Shown piece after piece: positions 54,012-64,000 of a stretch of DNA of 64,000 nucleotides. A program made the position numbers and the translations under genes. Positions within the stretch are counted from its first letter, which is position 1, and each line of letters opens with the position of its first letter. The DNA comes from Amoebophrya sp. A120. Taxonomy: Eukaryota; Sar; Dinophyceae; Syndiniales; Amoebophryaceae. Under the pieces are notes generated by a model, which was not told the DNA's origin, did not search any database, and was given only the letters and a program-made list of their open reading frames with translations. The DNA is taken from positions 3,770,793 through 3,834,792 of the forward strand of contig CAJINV010000008.1 of assembly GCA_905178155.1 (NCBI GenBank), written 5' to 3'.

Positions 54012-57000
54012 ATGAGCGAAAGTGATCTGTTGTGCTCGGAGGAGCACGAGCAGGGTCGTCCGCAACGCGGCTCGGAGGAACACGAAACTCGATTCGCTTG
54101 GGGCGGAGACGGGTACAATCATGAAAGTGAAACAATCGCGGGAGGCAGCAAGCGGGACAAGGCCGCTCGTGCGCGCTTTTGCCTGCTGACTGCGGTGTGC
54201 TGTCTAGTGTTTGCAGGGTACGTCGTTCCGCGCTTGAAGAGTCATTTTAACTTGACCCGCAACCTCCTTTCTCGAGCTGACGGCCGAAACAAGAAGCACC
54301 GGAACGATCATGCAGACTACACTGCTCACGGGGGCGAGGAGCAGATGAAGAAGGCGCGCAGTGCAGCTGCTGCCCGGAACGCCGAACAAGGTGAGAGTTC
54401 TTCGGAAAGAACTGCTAGTGCATCTACTTCCTCGGCCGGGGGCACCACTACTTCTAGGACATCAAGAACGATCTCGAACTCGCAAAGCGAAACCAGTGGT
54501 CCCGACCAAAAGACCACGGAACTCGACGACCAGCTGAAGGAGGATATCTCTCTGAATGACGACGCCCTGCGATATTTGTGCGGCGGGCAAAGTGTGTTCT
54601 TTTCCCCAGCAGGAGCAGCTGCTCCTACAACTCCAACCCCAGGAACGACAGAGATGTTGTATTTCGCGCTGCCGTTTGGGAAGGACCTGGACGCAAGTTT
54701 CGGCCTCTGTTGGGAGCACTTCTCCGCGAAAGTGCCCGCGCTCGATTGGGAGTACTTTGAAGGTATTTTCAATTCCAGCCCCGTGGTGACCCCGGAAGAG
54801 GAGGTCGCGACGGGAAAAAGCCGAGACGACATCCAGAGCATGTTTGACACCAGCGGGCCCATCCGGCACTGGTACCCGTTTCAAGAAAAATCCCGCCTCG
54901 ACGTCGCTCCTGCCGCTGCAGAGCATAGAGCCGCCGTCGACGGACAGGTGTCCGGCGTAGGAGCGGTTGGGTCGCACCCATCTTCCCCAGGAAAAAGAGT
55001 TGTAGATGACGCGGTCCAGTTGCGAGAACGGAAGACCGAACTCCTGGATGGTTTCCGCATGTATCCCGAAAATGGAATCACCGCCATGTACGTTCTGCTG
55101 ATCGACCCGCAGACGCAAAAGGTGGTGTGGCACGCTATGACTTGCTGAAACGTTACAATCTCAAACGTTGCAATAGAGTCTGGAATTTGATGTGTTGCAT
55201 GATGGGCATGACAGACTCGCACAGCGTTCCACCTTTTGCAATACAAATTTCCCCAGATAATTGTAGTGGGGTTTGGAGCTCCGGAACTTGTCATGCGCAA
55301 CCCTATGAGAGCTGGCTAGATCGTGCTCATCATGCAAGACAAGTCTCAGATTCTATTGTAACGTTTGAGATTGTAACACCTGAGCGGCTTATACACGCGA
55401 CCTGGCAGCACCCCGAAAACGACTTCTCGTTCCGCACCGGGTACCTGTGGACGCTGCAAACCGCGAAGGCGTTTCGGGGAAGAGGCTTGTGCAAAGCCGG
55501 GGTGCAGCAGACGTTCGCGGTCATGCAGCGACTGTACAACAGCCCACGCAGCGCGAAGTACTTGCAACAGGTCTTTCCAAAAGAGTACGAAACAAATAGG
55601 GCGCAGCTGCTCACCAGACAAGCACGAGATGACCCGGCAGACGAGACGCACTTTTTGAAAAAGCTGCTGATCACGGATGGCAGCTGGCTGACCGTCTCCT
55701 ACGACTTCAAGGACTGGAATGAGGTGGACACGCGGCTGCCCACCCAAGCCGAGCTGGCCGCGCAGCGGTGGCTTCCGCCGGGGCACCGCGCGATGGCCCC
55801 GGGGGTGCTGGAAAATACCATCTGGAAGTACACCAAGGACGAGCCCTTCCACCTGTACCTGATCGACAACTACGCCCCCGTGGACCTGGGCGCGTTTGCA
55901 CCAGCGCCCGTCGTAGTTCCAGCTGCACCTTCTACTCCGGTAGGACCGACCGAGCAGATGAAGGACGACGAAAATCGTAAAGATCATGATTTGGAGCCAG
56001 AGCCGACTGCTGCCGTGATGTTTCAGGCGGTGAAGAATCACCCACAGCCGATCGACGGAATCGCGAACACGTTTGCGTTATGAACTGCAAAAGTATCGTG
56101 GTACTCCTAGGAATTGCAGTCATGCATTACAAATCTCCATCCCAGGTTAAAACAGCATGACAAATGGAAGTATTGCAATTTCTACGGTGGAAGTGCGATG
56201 CTTTTGCAATGCATATGCGTGTCCCTGCTACCGTGCCCCCTGGAAGGAAGGAAACTACGGAGAACCGGCCTTACTGTTGAGCAGTTTCGGCCCCCAGAAA
56301 ATCGGGCTGGAGATGCAGAAGGACGCAGTTCTTCTTGCAACTTCGTCCTCTTCAGTGACGGCAGGAGCTGCTGGCTCCGCCTTGCCCCCCGCCGGCCGTG
56401 GCGGAGGACCTGATAGTACGAACGAGAGCGACGTCGCTGTGAAAGATACGCACCAGATGAAGACTACACTCGTCCCGGACCGTCCAGATCATGGTGGAGT
56501 AAAGTTACCAATTAGAAGCAGTAGTACCGACGGGGACAGCGACATCGTTACTGAAACGGTGCAGGACTGGCGGCCCACGTACGTGTACGACATGCCGAAG
56601 TTTGGCGCAACCACCGTCCAGCAGAATCGCCTTCCGGCCATCCCCGAGACGGATTGGGTCACCAACGACGAGTCCGTGCTGCCGCAGCAGCAGGAAACCG
56701 CCCGCGAGCTGCAGCGCCGGGCCTGGCGCGAGGCGGAGGTCGCGCGCGAGGCGGCCGAGAACAGCTTCGCCGGGGTATCAAAATGAAAAATCCCCCCACC
56801 CCATACTCAAACCAGAAATTTGTGATGCAGATTTGTGGTCACAAATCAGCTTTGTCATGCTAGAACGGAAAAGATGCGGACTGTAGTGCTGGTTGGCGTG
56901 GGAAAGCCTTGCATCTTCAGCATGACAGGGGGCAGCTGGAAGTGGGAAACAGCATGACAAATTACCTGCAAACGAGGCCACAGCTGCGTCTCTTGGCCTT

Positions 57001-57523
57001 CTAGCATTATAAGTCGATTTGTCTACTCAAATACAGCATCACAAATTTAATTTTCGATATGGGGAGGGGGGATTTTCCCTTTCAATACGGGGAGGAGCAT
57101 GCCTTCCTGACCGCGAAGAACGCAGGGCCGGAAACGCTTTCGATCTACAAACCCGCTGGCGACGCGGTGAAGGCCGACAAGCAGGCCATGAATGATTTTC
57201 TCGCGACCGCCACGCCCGAGCAGCTGCGGCAGGTGGCGCCCCTCTCATCTCCCCGTGTTGAAGAAGATGGTGTCGGAGGTCGTGGTGGGGAAACCGGACG
57301 AGGAGGTGATGCTGATGGAGATGAACGAGGCGGTCCTTCATCGTTCGAGGAAAAAATCCTGCCAACTGTGCAAGTTGTGGGCGCGCCAAAAACTTCATCA
57401 CAAAATCAAGGAGAATCCTCGACCACAGAAGACGCACCCGCAGCGCACGAAGACGAACAAGAAACGGCCACCGCTCCAGGAAAAGCAACAGCAATGTCGA
57501 AAACCAGCCGTGGACATGAGTGA
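54012..57523 (+). CDS. Type II membrane protein with large ectodomain (929 aa), unrecognised
   Basis: Exons 54012-55135, 55399-56078, 56221-56775 and 57093-57523 total 2,790 nt, divisible by three. A Glu-rich cytosolic-type N-terminus (residues 1-50, ending in basic RDKAARAR) is followed by one hydrophobic segment (about 56-72), so a signal-anchor topology is likely. A Ser/Thr-rich stalk leads to a globular part with conserved-looking aromatic blocks (LCWEHFSAKVPALDWEYFEG, GYLWTLQTAKAFRGRGLCKAG, WLTVSYDFKDWNEVD, TIWKYTKDEPFHLYLIDNYAP). The C-terminus is Ala/Glu-rich and disordered. The arrangement resembles Golgi or secretory-pathway enzymes, but I see no catalytic signature and assign no function. 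All three introns are introners; without their removal the protein would end at 55148. Confidence 0.75.
55136..55393. mobile_element. Introner element, family III, TSD CACGC
   Basis: CACGC at 55131-55135 and 55394-55398 flanks a 258-bp TAT...ATA element. Arms GTTACAATCTCAAACGTTGC and GTAACGTTTGAGATTGTAAC give over 30 bp of pairing with the outer sequence. Excision joins ...KVVWHA to TWQHPEND in frame. Confidence 0.9.
56079..56215. mobile_element. Introner element, family I, TSD TGCGT
   Basis: TGCGT at 56074-56078 and 56216-56220 flanks a 137-bp TAT...ATA element. Arms TGCAAAAGTATCG and CGATGCTTTTGCA match family I copies of the kinase gene. Excision joins ...GIANTFA to CPCYRAPW in frame and removes a TGA. 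Confidence 0.9.
56776..57087. mobile_element. Introner element, family IV (C/G-run arms), TSD CGGGG
   Basis: CGGGG at 56771-56775 and 57088-57092 flanks a 312-bp TAT...ATA element. Arms AAAATCCCCCCACCCCATA and TATGGGGAGGGGGGATTTT are almost perfect complements. The core repeats GCATGACAAAT and TTTGTCATGC. Excision joins ...NSFAG to EEHAFLT in frame. Confidence 0.88.
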
Positions 57524-58680
57524 CGCCGTTTTGTCGCATGGTGTACGGCTGGGATGAAGAGACGTGCTTTATGCAGCCAGGGGTAAGCACGCATGGCTAC
57601 CGGCAGTGAGTAAGAGTATTTAATGAATTGATTCATTTATCGCTAAAGTCAAAGGAAAGCTGAAAAACTAAGTCTCTCTAAGGCTAGTAATGTCGCAGTT
57701 GTAAAAAGAACCGAGTTACAAACGAAAATTGGAAAAGTCATATACTTGTACTGAATAGCACCCGCCCAATGGTATCTGTTTTCTCCAAACTCACTCGACT
57801 GTACCAATTGATCCTGCTTCCTGCTACGCTGTAAGTATCTAGTCAGACCACGACGAGCCACGAGGGACGTAAGTACACGTATTATTTGATTTCGTTTCTC
57901 TTTGTTCATCGTGGGGATTTACCGAATGTTTGTAAAAAAATGAAATGAAAAATCCACGTTGCTTCTATCCCACCCTGTTTGTAATTGTATGATGAAAAGA
58001 AAAAGATAAAGATGATAAGAATTTTAACCTAGCCATATTGGAACTTTGTATGGAAAGGTTGATTTGCACTTGCGTCTGCATCTAGCTACCTAACGAAGGT
58101 CCCAGCAGCAGCCTTTGTGTTTGATGCGCATGCAATTGGTCTCCGATACCGATGTTTCTCGCGGCCGCCGAAAACTGCATGATCACCATCGCGTCTTACG
58201 ACGTCGGTTGGCCATAGCTTTGGAAAATTCGTTGCAGTGTCGGTTGCTTAATGTGGTGTGCTCGTGAACTTCTGCAGAAGCCAGCTCGTTGATCAGCGGG
58301 AAATGAGACCTTCTCTAAGATGGAATTGAAACTGATAAACCGGAAGGTTGGGTCTCTTTTTCGCATCGCGTCGCGGGTCGTTTTGTTGATCGCGAAAAAG
58401 AAAATATGCGATCGTTCCCTGTCGACGTTGAAGTTCATGATCGTCATCGTTTTTAGTTCCTTCAGCCACCTCGCTCTGTCGTCTGTCATCCTGGTCGTAA
58501 CGCCCTCGCGATTCAATAAGAACAAACACTCTTTGTCCACGGAAGTAGTTGCGGCATCGTGTACTAGCCGAACGATCAGGTTTTTTGACAATGCCGGCAT
58601 CTTTTATTTTGTTTTGAAAGAGGAGGAGGACAGTAAAACTAAAAGAAGAAGAACATTCATAAGAATATACTAATTTGAAA
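57524..58680. other. Intergenic region
   Basis: No supported gene. Opposed open frames at 58196-58600 (-) and 58320-58673 (+) overlap each other; neither has motifs, splice support or a reason to be preferred. Confidence 0.45.
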
Positions 58681-60885
58681 ATGGAGGTCACCCTTCGCAT
58701 TCGTGCCGGGCTCCGTGGTGGACAGGAAAGTGAAGACTTACTGCTTCCCGTAGACCCGAAAGTTGTGGCCACAATCGGCGACCTTTCCGAGCACCTCAGC
58801 AAACACGACTACAATCTATTTCCCAAGGGGAATCTGCTCCCACCGCCGAGTTTGTTTCGGTGGATGAAGAGACCGTTTGGAGGAGGCGATGAGCAGGAGG
58901 TCGAACATCAAGACCATCACGGGAATTTTGTCGATACCCCCGACGAGGATCGGTATCGTCTATGCTGGGCGGCCACCCCGTCGGACTGCGATTCTGCTCC
59001 AGCGGGGAGCCCCGTTCCTCGTGCAGATGCTGATGACGAGGTGGGCGGGGAAACTACAACTAGTAGCCACGAAGATGTCGTGTTGAAGGAGAGTGACGCA
59101 ATTGATTTCGAAGAATCTGATGCCGTTCTCTACCATTTGGTGATCACCGACGAGCGGTCCTACGACAAGGCGATCATTCAGTACTTAATGCGATTCCCAT
59201 CAAGTGCGCAGGAGGAGGGAAGAAATCTACGAGGACAAGCGGGGAAGAACCTCCGGACAAATGAGGACGAGCTACGGGTGGAAAACCAGCATGATGAAGA
59301 TGTTGAGGACGTTGAAATAACTGAAGACGATCGGTTGCTCCGATTGATGTCGGAAGACGACCGGAAAATCTATTCCCGGTACCCATCGAGAGTTTTGCGC
59401 ATGCAAAAGCTGCAGTGCTTGCTCCGTTCTGGCGTGCTTTCCAAAGTGGCGCTCCGCGAAATGCTGTACGATCAGGTCTACCTGGAGGGGATCATGACCG
59501 AGGAGGAGAATCGTGATGACTCCACGAGCGACGACGACGAACTGGTAGAGCTGCCACCCATCCCGGCGCAGTTCACCGACGCGGTTCGCTGGTGCTTTCC
59601 CGGAAAGTGGGAACTGTGGTCGACGTGGAATTTTCACTACGAGCGACACTGGGATTTGGTGCAGCTGATTCTGGAGCTGCCCGAAGCCGAGCGGCAAAAG
59701 CACGCAAAGCAGTCCGGTCAGCAGATGTTCGAGAAACGCGAGCTCCAAGTGCTTGCCATGAACGTCTTGAAGCACGTGCTGCTGAGCCACGACCCCGAAT
59801 GGATTCCCGTAGGCCACGATTTACGTGGTGACTTATTCGGGCGTCCGGCTCGAGCAGGTCTTGGTGGACAACAGCAAGCAGATGGTGCTGGCCAGCACGG
59901 CCCAGCAGGGAACTTTGGGTTGTTTGGACCTCCGCCGCCACCGGAGGACCCGCTGGTTGCCCCGACTACGCGGAGAACCCTAGTGACACTGAGGGATGAC
60001 TTACCCGAAAAGTACAAGCGAATCCTGATCCCCAAAATCCTCGTGCCCGCCCTTGAACTCGCGAAAGAAGCCAACTTCCCGCTGGCATCGTCGTCAGACG
60101 GATTTCTTCCGTTCTTCGCGGACCAAGCGGCCAGCGTCTTTATCTCGGAATTTAATCTACGGTTCCCGAAAGAACTGGACGAATTGTGCTGGAGGGGGTT
60201 CTTCCGGGCATTGTCTGCGCCGGAGCGGGAGACGTTTCTGAACCGTTTGTTTGCGGGACCACGCGAGCGATACAGGAACATTGATCATCCGGACGGTGCG
60301 CGAATGGCGGGGCCCCTGTTCGGTACCGGTGGATCGATACCGGCGAGGTGGTTTCGAATCGTGTCTGATTGTGCAGCGCGACCCTATGTGCTGCCGGAGC
60401 GACCGGCGCAGCGTCCTCGTGCTCCAGACCCCCTGCGAACGGATTTTCGGGTCCCGAGGCCGATGCCGGTGCGCGCGGAGCGGCAGGCGGATGTGGAAGC
60501 GAGGGGGCGCTTTGCCGGCCGTCTCGCGGGAGGGCGGGGCAACGAGGGCGGGGGCGACGAGAACAACCAGGCGGGAGAAGATCGATTTACCTTCACGCAC
60601 GTACTGGGTTTCATGCTGGCCGGCGCACTGATCTTTTTCTCTGCGCTGTTCTACATACTGACGGCCATGATGCAGGAGGTGGTCAAAGCCGGGACAGAAA
60701 AGTGGAAAAATGTAATCAGTACGGCAGTGGAGCTGAAAACCACGGCTGTGAAAACTCTGACAGACTTCCCGCGAGCGGCGCTGAAGAAGGTCCTGAAGTT
60801 CTCCAGGCTCTGTTGCGGCTCCCTTGCGGAGAAAGGTTTTCGGATGATGGAGAGAAGGGTGGGCAAAAAAACGAAGGGGGTATAA
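58681..60885 (+). CDS. Acidic tail-anchored membrane protein (734 aa), unrecognised
   Basis: The frame is intact from ATG 58681 (GAAAATGGAG) to TAA 60885, with no intron. The first ~65 residues (alternating hydrophobic residues, RAGLRGGQ, DLLLPVDPKVV) could be a beta-grasp/ubiquitin-like fold, but that is a guess. Next come Asp/Glu-rich linkers, a helical region with tryptophans (PGKWELWSTWNFHYERHWDLVQLILELPE), a Gly/Gln/Pro-rich spacer, a second helical region (residues about 435-545) and an Arg/Pro-rich stretch. One transmembrane helix near residues 640-663 (HVLGFMLAGALIFFSALFYIL) is followed by an amphipathic basic tail. Most of the protein therefore probably faces the cytosol. No family recognised. 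Confidence 0.75.
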   Translation: MEVTLRIRAGLRGGQESEDLLLPVDPKVVATIGDLSEHLSKHDYNLFPKGNLLPPPSLFRWMKRPFGGGDEQEVEHQDHHGNFVDTPDEDRYRLCWAATPSDCDSAPAGSPVPRADADDEVGGETTTSSHEDVVLKESDAIDFEESDAVLYHLVITDERSYDKAIIQYLMRFPSSAQEEGRNLRGQAGKNLRTNEDELRVENQHDEDVEDVEITEDDRLLRLMSEDDRKIYSRYPSRVLRMQKLQCLLRSGVLSKVALREMLYDQVYLEGIMTEEENRDDSTSDDDELVELPPIPAQFTDAVRWCFPGKWELWSTWNFHYERHWDLVQLILELPEAERQKHAKQSGQQMFEKRELQVLAMNVLKHVLLSHDPEWIPVGHDLRGDLFGRPARAGLGGQQQADGAGQHGPAGNFGLFGPPPPPEDPLVAPTTRRTLVTLRDDLPEKYKRILIPKILVPALELAKEANFPLASSSDGFLPFFADQAASVFISEFNLRFPKELDELCWRGFFRALSAPERETFLNRLFAGPRERYRNIDHPDGARMAGPLFGTGGSIPARWFRIVSDCAARPYVLPERPAQRPRAPDPLRTDFRVPRPMPVRAERQADVEARGRFAGRLAGGRGNEGGGDENNQAGEDRFTFTHVLGFMLAGALIFFSALFYILTAMMQEVVKAGTEKWKNVISTAVELKTTAVKTLTDFPRAALKKVLKFSRLCCGSLAEKGFRMMERRVGKKTKGV

Positions 60886-62043
60886 TTCGAACTCCTTGAA
60901 ATGCGCGCAGACCTGCTCGCCATTTCCAACTTGATTATTCGTGAATCGAAGTGACTCAGGTCCAGGTGCGTAGTTGTAAAGTTTGTTGAGATTTTTGACA
61001 ACCATTTCTATTACATCTTTTCGTGCAGAAGCTGCTTCTGCATACAGCCTGCTTCTATCTTAATATTGCTATTGGATTTATTCGCATTCGCTTTCGCATT
61101 CTATCTTGAACTACAAGTGTTTCGCAATTGCATATTGGTTCTGGTATGCCCACCGTACTGGAAACTGAAGAAATTCTCTTGTTAGCAACTTTCTGTTTCA
61201 ATCAAAACTGTACCTATGTTGTTTGCTCTCTTAGCAGTTGGTCTTGATATTCATTGCAATCGAAAAAATTATGCGAGTTTCTGCAGAATGTTTAATATCG
61301 ATATCCTAGAGACAGTTTCTTATTTGAAAGTGAACTACGTATTTAGTTCGAAAGAAAAAGTAAATGGACGCGTGCGATACATGGACGCTACCGCTAGATA
61401 GGATCCACGAGTTTATTTCGCTCCCAGAAGAAAAACCTTGTCCTCGTGATTCTGATTTGATGCGCCGCAAGATTCCTTCTTTTGAAAAGTAGAGGGGGAG
61501 CAGCAACGTCAACGTGCTTGAGCTGGCGTTCCAGTTCATCGTTCGACTCGTAGCAAAAACTAAAAGATAAGGTTTTGATGTCGGTTCCAGGACAGTTGAA
61601 AAAACTCAATTTGCGGTGTTTGCTTCGTTCGTCCCGTTTTTCTTGAGGTTTTCGTACGCGTTTGCGTTTGTGCAGTTTTCGTCTCGTGCAACAAATTTCG
61701 TCCTTCTTTCGACGTAAAGACGCTTTATGTGGTTCGTGTATCCTGGAAATTCTAGACAACGTTCACGTCCAATGAATCGCCTGGCGAGCAACTGCAGATG
61801 GAAACTATTAGAACCCGATGATGCAGCTCCAGCTTTTACCTGCACCCCGCGGTAAGTGTAAGTGTTATTTTTCGCCAATTAATAGTACATTCACTTAGAG
61901 TCAGAGAACAACTGGCATTGGCTCTCCGCAGCCAGGCTGGCTCCTGACCTGTGTTGAACATATACTCTCTCTACTTGCCCACTGCGTTCAATACTGGTCG
62001 TTACCCTCCTTAAAGGGGCACAAAAAAAATAAACCACACGACC
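60886..62043. other. Intergenic region
   Basis: AT-rich. The - strand frames at 61394-61878 overlap each other and look random. Nothing else is supported. Confidence 0.45.
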
Positions 62044-64000
62044 ATGGCGCCGACTCCGGCTACGTCTTCCTCCTCTCCCCTTCGGGAGAAGAACGCGGAG
62101 ATGCGGCAGCGTGCGAGCTCCGCCGACATGTCCTCGCTGCAGTGGCTAAACGTGATCGTCGGGACCTTCTGGCCGCACACAAAAACCGCCATCCAGGACA
62201 TTGTGGAGAAGCAGCTGATCCCCGAGATCCAGAAGCAGCCCGGCTGCTCCGAGCTCCACTTCGCAAGGTTTAATTTAGGCAGTAGGGCCCCGAGCTTCGG
62301 CCCGATCCAGGTGCACCGACACCGGGACAAGCTCGGCCGGGAAAAACTGCACATCCAGCTCGCGATCGAGTACAACAGCGACATTGACATCTTACTGGAC
62401 AGCGGATACCAGGCCACTGTCGGTACTAAGCTTTAGTGATAGGAATGGAGTAGCAGGTTCTGCTGTAGCTTCGTCTTTGATGAAGGAAACAAGCGACGTT
62501 TGTTTCTTTTGTTTCACTCGTAGCTTCACTCGTAGCATTATGATAGGATTGTCGGCAGCACAGCGGCGCATGATTGAGATTGATTGTGTTTGTCTTTACT
62601 TTTTGAGCTGTGCTACTTTACGAATAGGACGTACAGACTAACATCTTCTCCCTACACAACGAGCTCAACCAACTTTATCAGGTATCAAGGGCATAACTTT
62701 CAACGGCAATGTGAACGTCGTACTGGGGCCCATGCTGGACGCCCTCCCATTAGTCGCCTGCGCACAGGTCTTTTTCGCCACGAAGCCAGAAATAGCATTC
62801 GAGTTTGACGGTAAGGAACAGGGGCACTTACACTGAATTGCTTGTGCTTGTTCTGCTTGACTCCTACTGGAAAATTACCCCTTTATTTCTGTGTACTACT
62901 ATGAAAAACAAAAACACGAACAGATTTTTCTGTATAACAAGATGATGATTAGTTTGTGAAAAATATGAAGAGCATATTTTTCGATTTTTCAGGTTTCCTC
63001 GGCGCGTCCGGTGGTTCCCTCGAGCAGTTCATAATTTCCACCGTGGAGGAACAGATCTCCAAGCAATTCTTGCTGCCGAACCGCTTGGTGCAAATGGTTT
63101 GCCTGGATAAGAAGCTGGTCGATGATCTCACCGCCGCGGCCACCTCTGTCCCCAAGGGGGTGCTTTGCGTCCGAGCCAAATCCGCGAAGAACCTCGCCGG
63201 CGCCGACTGGCAGTGGAGCAGCGAGTCTGATTCCTTTTTATCAAACCCGTACCCAAAATATAAACTCGGCGGCAGCCAACCAGTCATGGGTCCGGTAAGA
63301 CAAAAAACCTGCGCACCGAACTGGAGTGGGGGCACGAACACGGCGGGTGGCAGTAGTTCCTCCACTTCGACGCAAGGAGGAGAAGAGGAGGACAACTTCG
63401 CGCACTTTCTGGTCTACTCCACCGACCAATCGTTCTCCGTTGCGGTGAAACACGACCCAAAAGCGGGCGCGAGCAATCCGCTGATGACGTGGAGCAAAAG
63501 CGCAACGAGCGGCACGACGTTCCTCGGCGACAGCGACGAGATACCGCTCTTAGATTTACCGGAGCACTGGCAACGACTCGACGGAGAAAAATCCAGTCAC
63601 TTCACGCAAACGATAGTCCTAAACACGAAACTCGTGCAAAAAGAGATGCTGCATGCCAATGACCCGGTGGCGCTTGGTAATAAAATTGGAGTTTGATGTA
63701 GTTCTCCAAGTCCAATGCCTGCTTACATATTATGGTAAATGCTCGTTTATTCCTGCTTGAGATGATGAACAAGTAGATCATCTTCCATTCTAAAATCTTT
63801 CATTCGTCAACGAACAACCCATAAAATCGCAACAGGCACCGCCCCTTCCCTCCTGGAGCTCGAGGCTCAGTGGCTGAAGCTGAGCAAGCAGCCCCCGACA
63901 GAGAAGCCGCAGTCCTCGATGGCGAAACCGCACGTGGCGCTCTTTGTCAAAGTCCATGATGCGCGGGGGGTTTCGCAGAAACTCGTCGAGGAAGGTTTGT
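62044..64000 (+). CDS. Extended-synaptotagmin-like SMP and C2 domain protein (3' end outside window)
   Basis: Exons 62044-62422, 62682-62810, 62993-63676 and 63836 to the window end, all GT-AG and in frame. An SMP lipid-transfer domain covers about residues 32-210: WLNVIVGTFWPHTKTAIQDIV, the LGSRAPSFG segment, GIKGITFNG, ATKPEIAFEFDG and LLPNRLVQ all fit the tricalbin / extended-synaptotagmin pattern. A C2 domain starts near residue 225 (GVLCVRAKSAKNLAGAD...NPYPKYKL), with a Ser/Gly/Glu insertion in it. A second C2 begins at the window edge (HVALFVKVHDARGVS). Family members move glycerolipids between the ER and the plasma membrane. Unusual: no hydrophobic hairpin or transmembrane segment precedes the SMP domain, so membrane tethering must come from elsewhere. 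The start is supported by ACCATGG context and an in-frame Ser/Thr-rich leader. Confidence 0.85.

Noticed and set aside
58196-58802. Frames on the - strand opposite the 5' flank of the 58.7-kb gene
   Set aside because: Two - strand frames and one + strand frame overlap each other; none is distinguished by motifs or codon pattern.
1-64000. CRISPR array, bacterial operon or phage elements
   Set aside because: No regularly spaced direct repeats, no ribosome-binding sites; introns and protein types are eukaryotic.
1-64000. Dinoflagellate spliced-leader gene
   Set aside because: I looked for the 22-nt leader core on both strands and did not find it.

Overview
The window looks like nuclear DNA of a protist alveolate, most probably a dinoflagellate-lineage parasite of the Amoebophrya (Syndiniales) type. 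The sequence evidence is: long intron-bearing genes with very large Ser/Thr/Gln/His-rich disordered stretches; a calcium-dependent protein kinase (an alveolate/plant family); every supported gene on the + strand over 64 kb; and many introns that are not GT-AG but short elements with terminal inverted repeats (TIRs) flanked by 5-bp target-site duplications (TSDs). Introner elements of that kind have been reported from Amoebophrya. The genus assignment is inference; the intron structures are read directly from the sequence.

Layout. 1-2 kb: 3' part of an unrecognised gene. 2.4-7.9 kb: a ten-exon unrecognised gene full of introner-type introns. 7.9-11.9 kb: no gene recognised. 11.9-16.5 kb: an intronless hormone-sensitive-lipase-type alpha/beta hydrolase with a huge disordered N-terminus and an insertion inside the catalytic domain. 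16.5-26.4 kb: mostly non-genic, with GC-rich islands, an assembly gap inside a poly-C run, foldbacks and a ~1.6 kb TIR element; one small membrane-protein gene lies at 19.3 kb. 26.4-32.0 kb: a low-complexity ORF followed directly by a non-LTR retrotransposon (reverse transcriptase, RNase H, C-terminal zinc motif), a tandem repeat and an A-rich tract. 32.5-47.2 kb: one giant split CDPK-like gene (about 4,230 codons, 11 exons). 50.1-52.9 kb: an RRM/RG-rich RNA-binding protein and a four-lobed EF-hand (light-chain or calmodulin-like) protein. 54.0-60.9 kb: two unrecognised membrane proteins. 62.0 kb to the window end: an extended-synaptotagmin-like SMP-C2 protein, cut by the window edge.

Main observation. 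Ten introns follow one strict rule: 5-bp TSD, then TAT (once TAC), inverted-repeat arms, then ATA, then the same 5-bp TSD. In every case removing the element plus one TSD copy restores the reading frame. The total exon lengths of the four fully reconstructed multi-exon genes that carry such or similar elements are all divisible by three. Copies of the same element family sit in unrelated genes, which points to recent mobility. Several ordinary GT-AG introns of the 2.4-7.9 kb gene share the internal GCATGACA motif with these elements, suggesting that introners may mature into conventional introns.

The genes do not form an evident pathway. Two calcium-linked proteins (CDPK, EF-hand light chain) and a C2 lipid-transfer protein are present, but their proximity may be coincidental.
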